Shown here: positions 57,767 through 64,000 of the stretch, in pieces | Layout: every line of letters starts with the position of its first letter | How positions within the stretch are numbered: position 1 is the first letter of the stretch | Source: Ruegeria sp. AD91A | Lineage (GTDB): Bacteria; Pseudomonadota; Alphaproteobacteria; Rhodobacterales; Rhodobacteraceae | Direction: 5' to 3' | Length of the DNA: 64,000 bases | Assembly: GCF_003443535.1 (NCBI RefSeq) | Contig: NZ_CP031947.1 | Location: forward strand, 434,001 to 498,000 | Translations under genes and position numbers: made by a program | The notes under the pieces: generated by a model | The model's input: the letters and a program-made list of their open reading frames with translations, nothing else | Database searches by the model: none | Told to the model about the DNA's origin: nothing

Positions 57767-59170
57767 TTACAGTATTTCGTCTTTGAGGTAGTAGCCGACA
57801 TACGCCATGCGCTGTCCCAGACGGCGAAACGGCGTCAGGATGCCGTGGCTCGGCAACGGGGACGTGAAGATCGGCAGCTCAAATGCCTTGTCCTTCTTGC
57901 CTGCAACCAGCTGCGCCATGCGTCGTCCGGCCTGGGCCGAGTACATCACGCCATTGCCACCGTAACCCATGGCGTAGAACACGCTCTGCTCAGGATCCGG
58001 CCGGAAAATGCGCGGCATCATATCGTGGCTGACATCAACCCAGCCCCACCAGGAGTAGTCGAGGTTGATATCCGCCAGCGCCGGGAACTTGCGGGCAAGT
58101 CCCTTCTTCAGCATGTCCAGATGTTTGCCGTTCTCGGCATCACGCCCTGTCACCGCGCTGCGGCTGCCGATCTGCATCCGATTGTCCGGCAAAAGGCGGT
58201 AATAGTGGCGCAGCGTTCGGGTGTCCGTCAGGGGGGATTTGGTCTGGATACCGCATTCATCCAGCTCGGCCTGTGTCAGAGGTCGTGTCACCATCGAGTT
58301 TGACAGGATTGGCATCAGGCGGTGCCTGGTTCGGTTGTTGAGACCCGGCGGAGTATAGCCCGCCGTTGCCAAGGCAACGGATTTCGCGCGCACAATGCCA
58401 CCCGGTGTACGCAAGTGATGTACTCCGCCTTTGGTTTGCCATCCCATGACCGGGCTGCCAGTGTGGATTTTCACGCCCAGCCTGCGCGCCATGTTGACAT
58501 AACCGAAGGCCAGCTTGCCGGCGTGGATGCAGGTTCCGTCTGGTTCCCACATCGCGCCTGCGGCCTCCATGTCCCGCACATGTTTTTCATGCAGCTCATC
58601 TCGGGACAGGATACGCGAACCATAGCCGAACACATCGTTCAGCAACTTGCTCTCTTTCTTGAGCGACGACATGACTTTTTCACGATGCGCGATGTAGTAA
58701 TGGCCGCCCGGCTGCGGATCACAATCGATTTCATCCGACGAGATCAGATCGTTGAACAACTCGAAAGCTTCAGTGACTTCGGCATGCATGCCTTTGGCCA
58801 CATCTGTGCCCCAGCGCTGAATCCATTGCGACCGTTTCAGCCGCCCGGATGAGATCTGGGCCTGCCCGCCATTGCGGGTCGAGCATCCCCAAGCCACGGT
58901 ATTTGCTTCAAGAACAACCGCTTGGATACCGTGTTCCTTGGCAAGGTGAATGGCAGTGGACAGGCCGGTATATCCCGACCCGATCACCACGACATCCGCA
59001 TCCAGATCACTGGAGATCGGTCCGTCATCAGCCGGAGGTGTTCCGGCTGTTCCTACCCAATATGTTGGCGCATGGTCGCGATTGTGACCCGGACCCGCAT
59101 CCATGATGGGGTCATACTTTGGATCATAGCTGGCTTTGGGCCAGTGACGCGGGATGCTGTGGTCCACCAT
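57767..59170 (-). CDS. tauY: taurine dehydrogenase large subunit (FAD)
   Basis: This 467-residue flavoprotein of the DadA/PuuB fold has the FAD motif VVVIGSGYTGLSTAIHLAKEHG (about residues 60-81), followed by GCSTRNGGQAQISSG. The C-terminal segment is YAMGYGGNGVMYSAQAGRRMAQLV. It deaminates taurine to sulfoacetaldehyde with electrons passed to a membrane carrier. The N-terminal 40 residues (HSIPRHWPKASYDPKYDPI) are a typical TauY feature. It is encoded directly after tauX and before xsc, so its product is consumed by Xsc. Confidence 0.9.
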   Translation of the reverse strand: MVDHSIPRHWPKASYDPKYDPIMDAGPGHNRDHAPTYWVGTAGTPPADDGPISSDLDADVVVIGSGYTGLSTAIHLAKEHGIQAVVLEANTVAWGCSTRNGGQAQISSGRLKRSQWIQRWGTDVAKGMHAEVTEAFELFNDLISSDEIDCDPQPGGHYYIAHREKVMSSLKKESKLLNDVFGYGSRILSRDELHEKHVRDMEAAGAMWEPDGTCIHAGKLAFGYVNMARRLGVKIHTGSPVMGWQTKGGVHHLRTPGGIVRAKSVALATAGYTPPGLNNRTRHRLMPILSNSMVTRPLTQAELDECGIQTKSPLTDTRTLRHYYRLLPDNRMQIGSRSAVTGRDAENGKHLDMLKKGLARKFPALADINLDYSWWGWVDVSHDMMPRIFRPDPEQSVFYAMGYGGNGVMYSAQAGRRMAQLVAGKKDKAFELPIFTSPLPSHGILTPFRRLGQRMAYVGYYLKDEIL

Positions 59171-59207
59171 TCTTGTTTTTCTCCGAGGCTGCGCGCAAGG
59201 CGGCGGA

Positions 59208-59594
59208 TCAGGCTTTGAACATTGGGCGTGTCTTGCGAAGCGCCTGTTTTACGACGATCTTCCCGTCACGCACGGTAAACAGGTCTGCGCCTTCAGCTTC
59301 GACCCGCATACCGTCGGCATCGGTTCCCGAAAAGGTCCACTCGGACACGGCGCGATCGCCGTGGACAAAATGACTGTGGTGATCCCAGTGTGCGTCCTTC
59401 ATGCCTGCCCAGACGCCTGAGAAGGCAGCGGCGATAGCTTCAGAACCTTCGACTTTGTTGCCGTATTTCTCGTCACCAGCCACGGTGTAGAACACGCAGT
59501 CATTGGCGAAATGGGTCATCACACCTTCGATGTCGTGACGGTTGAACGCGTCGAACGTGTCTGCCAGGTCCTGCGCAGTGAGGGTATTGCTCAT
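59208..59594 (-). CDS. tauX: taurine dehydrogenase small subunit (SnoaL/NTF2-like)
   Basis: This 128-residue SnoaL-like protein has LADTFDAFNRHDIEGVMTHFANDCVFYTV and a strand-rich C-terminal half, ADLFTVRDGKIVVKQALRK. TauX and TauY together form the cytochrome-c-linked taurine dehydrogenase described in Paracoccus and Rhodobacter. Alone the fold has many uses; here position next to tauY and xsc identifies it. It starts 21 bases after the universal stress protein gene. Confidence 0.88.
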   Translation of the reverse strand: MSNTLTAQDLADTFDAFNRHDIEGVMTHFANDCVFYTVAGDEKYGNKVEGSEAIAAAFSGVWAGMKDAHWDHHSHFVHGDRAVSEWTFSGTDADGMRVEAEGADLFTVRDGKIVVKQALRKTRPMFKA

Positions 59595-59615
59595 GGTCTT
59601 GTCTTTCGTGGTTTT

Positions 59616-60119
59616 TCAATTGGATGTTTCGTCGTCCCGGTATGGAACGACGAGCGTGGGGATATCTGCACGGCGAAGCACACGCTTGGCGACTGTGCCA
59701 AGGAACGTATGCGAGAATCCGTGATCGTGGGCGCCCAAAACGATCAGGTCGCAATTGAGCTGATGTGCGCGTCGCAGAATCACTTCGGCGGGGTGTCCGT
59801 CGATGATTTCGATCGTTTCGATCTGATCCTGGATACCGCGATCAGCTTCGGGTAATGCAGCCCAGAATGCCTTTTGCCGCTCGGTCAGCACCGCCTTGAC
59901 GTGGTCATGACGCGCTTTCAGAGCTTCATTGCGCGAGCCTGTATCTTGCATGAACATGCGAAGAGTTATCAGCGCGTCGTCGCTGAGGGGCTCGGAGACG
60001 TGCAGAACATGTAATTTTGCCCCTGTTGACGCGGCCAGGCTGGCCGCGTGCTTTAGGGCATAGGTGGAATTTCGCGACAGATCTGTCGCGAAAAGGATCT
60101 GCGTAATTGTTTGTTTCAT
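59616..60119 (-). CDS. universal stress protein of the taurine operon
   Basis: This 167-residue UspA-family protein has ILFATDLSRNSTYALKHAAS at the N-terminus. The nucleotide-site segment is LIVLGAHDHGFSHTFLGTVAKRVLRRADIPTLVVP, with a G-2x-G-like pattern modified to H/F. Usp proteins are common beside TRAP transporters and may regulate transport. It lies between the TRAP large permease and tauX. Confidence 0.88.
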   Translation of the reverse strand: MKQTITQILFATDLSRNSTYALKHAASLAASTGAKLHVLHVSEPLSDDALITLRMFMQDTGSRNEALKARHDHVKAVLTERQKAFWAALPEADRGIQDQIETIEIIDGHPAEVILRRAHQLNCDLIVLGAHDHGFSHTFLGTVAKRVLRRADIPTLVVPYRDDETSN

Positions 60120-60150
60120 GGTTTCAGTTCCCTTTTCCGTTCATTCGCGC

Positions 60151-61491
60151 CTAGTAACCGAACACGCGCGGCAGCCAGAGCGATATCTCGGGGAAGAACG
60201 CAATGATGAAGATCGCGATCGTGTTGATGAAGGCGAACGGCAGGGCGCGTAACGAAATCTCTTCAATCGAGATCTTCGATATCCCCGACGCGATGAACAG
60301 GTTTTCACCCAACGGTGGTGTCTGGAACCCGATGCCCAGCGTACAGACCATAACCACACCAAAGTGGATCGGATCTATGCCCACGCTATAAGCTACGGGC
60401 AGCATCACCGGAACCAGGATCAGGATGGTTGCAAGTGTCTCCATGAACATGCCGACGAACAGCAGGAACAGGATCACAAGTGTCCAGATCACATAGATGT
60501 TGTCAGTAAAAGACAACATACCTTGCGCGATCACAGCCGGCACCTGGTTTTCAACCAATAGACGCCCGAATACTGTTGCCGTGAACATGATCAGAAGAAC
60601 CCGACCGGTCAGCCAAGTGGTGGTTTCCAATGCACCGAACAGACTGCTCCACGACAGCTCGCGATAGATGAACGCGCCCACGATCAGCGTGTAGAAGATC
60701 GCAACAATGGCCGCTTCTGTCGGCGTGAAGTAGCCTGAATAGATGCCACCAAGGATCACCACCGGTGCCATCAGCGCCCAGAAGCCGCGATACATCTCGC
60801 ACCACATAAGGCGTGCAGACCAGCCATCCGTACTGCCGGTGTAGTTGTTCTTTTTCGCTAGAATGTAGTTCATCAGCAGCAGGCTGCCTGCGATCAGGAA
60901 GGCGGGCATAAATCCAGCGATAAAGAGCTTCGGAATCGAAACGGTCTGGAACTGGCCGAATTCTTCTACAGCTTCAGGTGGGGGCGGCATACCCAATGCA
61001 GCGATGCCAAAAATGATCAGCGGGATCGACGGTGGGATAACGATGCCCAGACCACCTGACGAGGCAGTTATGGCCGATGCAAAACCCTTCGAATAACCGC
61101 GATCGATCATGGCCGGGATCATCAGCATGCCAACGGCGGCAGTCGTTGCCGGGCCAGAACCAGAGATAGCACCGAAGAACAGGCAAGCCATGACGGTTGC
61201 AGCCGACATGCCGCCTGTGAACGGACCCGCGAAGCTTTCGGCGACATTGATAAGCCGTCGCGACAGCCCCGAGGCCTCCATCAAAGCACCAGCCAGAATG
61301 AAAGCGGGTAACGCCATCAGCGGGAAGGACCCAACCGAGGTAAAGGCGATCTGTACGAATTTGATCGGGTTTTCACCCAAGTAAAGAAAGGTGATCAAGG
61401 TTGAGACGCCAAGCGCCACGGTGATCGGAGCACCAATGAACAGCAGAAAGAGAAATCCGCCGAACAGCAGTGGGATAATTTCAGCGCCCAT
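60151..61491 (-). CDS. tauM: TRAP transporter large permease of the taurine operon
   Basis: This 446-residue DctM protein has about twelve membrane segments. Landmarks are FLFFIGAPITVALGVSTLI-like start sequence, FFGAISGSGPATTAAVGMLMIP, GLGIVIPPSIPLIIFGI and YFTPTEAAIVAIFYTL. It works with TauK and TauL to import taurine. The start overlaps the tauL stop by one base (TAATG). This TRAP arrangement is that of Rhodobacter sphaeroides tauKLM, not the tauABC type. Confidence 0.9.
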   Translation of the reverse strand: MGAEIIPLLFGGFLFLLFIGAPITVALGVSTLITFLYLGENPIKFVQIAFTSVGSFPLMALPAFILAGALMEASGLSRRLINVAESFAGPFTGGMSAATVMACLFFGAISGSGPATTAAVGMLMIPAMIDRGYSKGFASAITASSGGLGIVIPPSIPLIIFGIAALGMPPPPEAVEEFGQFQTVSIPKLFIAGFMPAFLIAGSLLLMNYILAKKNNYTGSTDGWSARLMWCEMYRGFWALMAPVVILGGIYSGYFTPTEAAIVAIFYTLIVGAFIYRELSWSSLFGALETTTWLTGRVLLIMFTATVFGRLLVENQVPAVIAQGMLSFTDNIYVIWTLVILFLLFVGMFMETLATILILVPVMLPVAYSVGIDPIHFGVVMVCTLGIGFQTPPLGENLFIASGISKISIEEISLRALPFAFINTIAIFIIAFFPEISLWLPRVFGY

Positions 61492-62057
61492 TACTTTTCT
61501 CCCTCAGAGCTGGAAGTGGTGTGGCTATGGCTTTCGGCCTCGGCTTTGACAGCATCTAGATCAATCGAATCCGGATCGACTATCTCTTCATCCAGCACGA
61601 GTTTTCGGTAATTCACCTGGATCACGCGGATGGTCATAAGGGTGAATGCGATAGGCAAGACGATATAGACCCAGCTCAGGTGGAATCCGAGGGTCTGCGA
61701 CGACTGAAATCGATTCATCTTGTTGAAGATGAAATCAATCGCCAGATAGACGAAAACGACATTGAAGAAGATCCAGAAGAGATCCGCGAATGCCTCGATG
61801 TATTTGATCGCGCGGGGCGACAGGAACTTGAACTGAAACGTCACCCGATTATGGGCGCCCATCTTTGCCGCGTAGCTGGCGCCAAAGAAGACAAACCAGA
61901 CGAACATGTAGATCGACAGTTCTTCGACCCAGGAAAACGAGAACGCAAATAGCGTTCTCACGATAACCTGAAGAAACAACAGACAAACGAATATCGCCAA
62001 CAACGTGCGACAGATATAGCTTTCGATGTTGTCTACAAATCCCCAAAATTTCGACAT
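61491..62057 (-). CDS. tauL: TRAP transporter small permease of the taurine operon
   Basis: This 188-residue DctQ protein has four helices and an acidic C-terminal tail (residues 158-188) containing ESHSHTTSSSEGEK. The first helix region is TLLAIFVCLLFLQVIVRTLF and WVEELSIYMFVWFVFFGASYAAKMGAHNRV is family-typical. ATG 62057 was chosen by an AGGG site and the family start; the open frame begins nine codons earlier. Confidence 0.88.
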   Translation of the reverse strand: MSKFWGFVDNIESYICRTLLAIFVCLLFLQVIVRTLFAFSFSWVEELSIYMFVWFVFFGASYAAKMGAHNRVTFQFKFLSPRAIKYIEAFADLFWIFFNVVFVYLAIDFIFNKMNRFQSSQTLGFHLSWVYIVLPIAFTLMTIRVIQVNYRKLVLDEEIVDPDSIDLDAVKAEAESHSHTTSSSEGEK

Positions 62058-62124
62058 CTGACCCTCCCTTTTTGTAGGGGGCACCGTCAGGCACCCCCCA
62101 TTTCATTGACCTTTTGGTCCTTGC

Positions 62125-63141
62125 TTATTGCGAAACCGGCTCGCGGCCGATTTCAGCCAGCACAGCGTTGAGCTTTTCGACGCCACCGATGCTTTCATAA
62201 AACTTCGGCCACACGGCGGTGGTTGCCAGTTCGATGAATTCGGCCTCGTCGTTCTCAGGGTCGACGATTTCCATGCCTTTTTCGATCAGGATCTCTTTGA
62301 TCTCAGCTTCCTTCTCGCGCAAGAAGTCGGCAGACGCCTGTGTCGCGGCTTTACCGGCTTCAAGAATGATCGCCTGATCTTCGGCGGACAGTTCCTGGAA
62401 TACCTGCTCGGAAATGATGAGCGGTTCGATCGAGAAGATGTATCGGATGTTTGTCACATACTTCTGAACTTCGTAGAACTTCATCGCGTTGATGGTGGTG
62501 TAAGGGTTGTCCTGACCGTCAACAACTTTGGTCTGCAGTCCGGCGAAAGTTTCCGACCATGCCATCGGCGTCGGGCTGATACCCCAAGACTTATACGTGT
62601 CGATCATGATCTCGTTCTTGGGAACGCGGATCACGAGGCCTTCCAGATCGGCAACCGACTTGACCGGCTTTTTTGAGTTGGTGAGAACGCGGAAACCTGT
62701 GTAAGTCCAAGCGATGATGCGAACACCGGCGTCGTTGATTGTGTTCTCAGTCAGTTCCTGACCGATTGGGCCCTGGGTCAGCTTTTCGGCGTCCTCAAGG
62801 CTGAGGATCACGTAAGGCAGGGTGAACACGCCAACAGTCGGCGAGAACGGGGTAATGTTGTTGATAGCCAGCAGCGACATATCGAGCGTGCCAATGGCCG
62901 CATCGTTGACGGTATCCTGCTCGGATCCGAGCTGACCGTTCAGGAAAAGAGTTGCCGTATGATTGCCACCCGATAGCTCTTCAAGGGCAGCTTTGAAGCC
63001 CAGTCCCGTTGCTTCTTGGCTGGAACCCCCGCTGTCGCCAACTGCGATTTTGAAGTTCTTCGCGTCAGCCGCGCCTGCGACCATCAGTGCGGCAACGGAT
63101 ACGGCTGCACTGATGGTGCCTAGCTTCTTGATAAATGACAT
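62125..63141 (-). CDS. tauK: TRAP transporter periplasmic binding protein of the taurine operon
   Basis: This 338-residue DctP-family protein has a signal peptide (1-27, ending VAGAADA) and IAVGDSGGSSQEATGLGF at the mature start. The ligand-binding Arg region is DLEGLVIRVPKNEIMIDTYKSWG, with PMAWSETFAGLQTKVVDGQDNP. It is the first gene of the operon, divergent from a LysR gene. Taurine specificity is deduced from the genes behind it. Confidence 0.9.
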   Translation of the reverse strand: MSFIKKLGTISAAVSVAALMVAGAADAKNFKIAVGDSGGSSQEATGLGFKAALEELSGGNHTATLFLNGQLGSEQDTVNDAAIGTLDMSLLAINNITPFSPTVGVFTLPYVILSLEDAEKLTQGPIGQELTENTINDAGVRIIAWTYTGFRVLTNSKKPVKSVADLEGLVIRVPKNEIMIDTYKSWGISPTPMAWSETFAGLQTKVVDGQDNPYTTINAMKFYEVQKYVTNIRYIFSIEPLIISEQVFQELSAEDQAIILEAGKAATQASADFLREKEAEIKEILIEKGMEIVDPENDEAEFIELATTAVWPKFYESIGGVEKLNAVLAEIGREPVSQ

Positions 63142-63298
63142 GGATTTCCTCCCATTTGTCGTGTTTCGAGGTGCGCGCTGACCCGGGGAGAGATAGGCCA
63201 GTCCGATTCTACCTCGGCGACACGAAGCTAACTTGCCAACATGGTTTCGTCGTTGTTAATATTTGCGCGAAAGGTTTCACAAATATCAAACATACGAT

Positions 63299-64000
63299 AT
63301 GAAACAGAACAAACTTGATACCCGGATCGGGGACACCGACATCCGTCTTCTGCGCGTTTTTAAAACCGTCGCGGAAAGTGGTGGAATTACTGCCGCCGAG
63401 ATCGAGCTGAACATCGGAAAATCGACGATCTCGAAACACTTGTCTGACCTGGAACTGAGGCTTGGCCTGAAGCTGTGCAACCGGGGACCGTCAGGATTTT
63501 CACTGACGGAAGACGGCGAGAAGGTGCTGACGGCGGCAGAAGACCTGCTTATTTCCGTGGCGCAGTTCAGAACCGAAGTCAACGAAGTCAAACAGCAATT
63601 GGCCGGCAGTATCCGCGTGGCTCTGTTCGATCAATGTACGACCAACCCTGAGGCCCGACTTGCCCGCACCATTCACAAGTTCAATGAGGCCGCACCGGCG
63701 GTTCACATTGAACTGTCGCTGGAACCTCCCAACGTGATCGAAACAATGGTCATCAGCGGGCATCTGGATGTCGGCATCATCGCGTTGCACAGACCATCGG
63801 CAAGCCTGGACTACACACCGCTCTACGGGGAAAACATGTTCTTGTACTGTGGGCAGGAACACCCCCTGTTTGATCGCCCAGATCCGGAGTTGCATTTGAG
63901 TGATCTTCGCAAGTTCAACTACGCCGGCTTGAACGTAAACTCTCCGAACCTCATCGTTGGTCAACAACTGGGGTTTCGACGTGCCGCCAAGGTGCAAAAC
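63299..64000 (+). CDS. LysR-family regulator, 3' end cut by the window
   Basis: This frame is open from the ATG at 63299 to the window edge (234 codons, no stop), so it is partial. The helix-turn-helix is visible in IRLLRVFKTVAESGGITAAEIELNIGKSTISKHLSDLE, followed by the start of the ligand domain. It is divergent from tauK with 157 bases between. It therefore probably controls the taurine operon in place of, or in addition to, the GntR/MocR-type TauR usual in such clusters. That role is inferred. Confidence 0.85.
   Translation, partial: MKQNKLDTRIGDTDIRLLRVFKTVAESGGITAAEIELNIGKSTISKHLSDLELRLGLKLCNRGPSGFSLTEDGEKVLTAAEDLLISVAQFRTEVNEVKQQLAGSIRVALFDQCTTNPEARLARTIHKFNEAAPAVHIELSLEPPNVIETMVISGHLDVGIIALHRPSASLDYTPLYGENMFLYCGQEHPLFDRPDPELHLSDLRKFNYAGLNVNSPNLIVGQQLGFRRAAKVQN

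Noticed and set aside
56097..57791. 564-codon open frame on the plus strand
   Set aside because: It is antisense to xsc, which is unambiguous. The translated sequence has no recognisable domains and is a codon-bias shadow.

Overview
The window is about 60% GC. It looks like the chromosome of a marine alphaproteobacterium of the Rhodobacterales, most likely the Roseobacter group. The reasons are the GC-rich codon use, the taurine TRAP transporter/taurine dehydrogenase/Xsc gene set, the frcBCAK fructose operon with a ROK regulator, and the AraC-type regulators with a GATase1-like domain. This placement is inferred from gene content; no rRNA or other phylogenetic marker is present. I saw no tRNA or rRNA genes, insertion sequences, phage genes or CRISPR arrays.

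Layout. (1) 17-5539: a minus-strand acyl-CoA operon (acyl-CoA dehydrogenase, NDP-forming acyl-CoA synthetase, CaiD-like hydratase) resembling carnitine/gamma-butyrobetaine catabolism, with a divergent CdhR/GbdR-like AraC regulator. (2) 5586-17474: an XRE-cupin regulator divergent from a glycine catabolism operon (glyA, lpdA, lipA, an AGCS symporter, a universal stress protein, gcvT, gcvH, gcvP), followed by a second GATase1/AraC regulator. (3) 17544-25075: a minus-strand serine-cycle operon (sgaA, mtkA, mtkB, hprA, glyA, mcl) divergent from a LuxR-type response regulator. (4) 25098-31113: a DUF2520 Rossmann protein and a three-gene module I cannot assign: a 1237-residue protein, a 332-residue protein and a 70-residue protein. 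(5) 31218-34935: an energy-coupling-factor cobalt uptake operon with NikK/NikL-like accessory proteins, preceded by a clear cobalamin riboswitch. (6) 35077-40068: frcR and frcBCAK. (7) 40115-50590: an Asp/Glu racemase-family gene and GntR regulator divergent from a thiamine-diphosphate enzyme, then a LysR regulator divergent from an operon with an enolase-superfamily enzyme, a DadA-like oxidase, a TRAP transporter and a BASS-type carrier. (8) 50700-54279: a TetR-controlled operon with a Rieske oxygenase and its reductase. (9) 54355-64000: a taurine operon (TRAP tauKLM, universal stress protein, tauX, tauY, xsc, YeiH-type anion exporter, cupin) divergent from a LysR regulator cut by the window end.

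Working together. Much of the window fits use of marine osmolytes. Carnitine-type betaines and taurine enter by beta-oxidation-like or oxidative steps. Glycine is cleaved by the gcv operon or joined to C1 units by serine hydroxymethyltransferase. The serine-cycle operon can carry glyoxylate and C1 units through serine, hydroxypyruvate, malate and malyl-CoA. The two glyA paralogues sit one in each operon, which suggests separate control of glycine breakdown and serine-cycle flux. Substrates of the enolase-superfamily/DadA/TRAP operon and of the Rieske operon are not determined by sequence alone.
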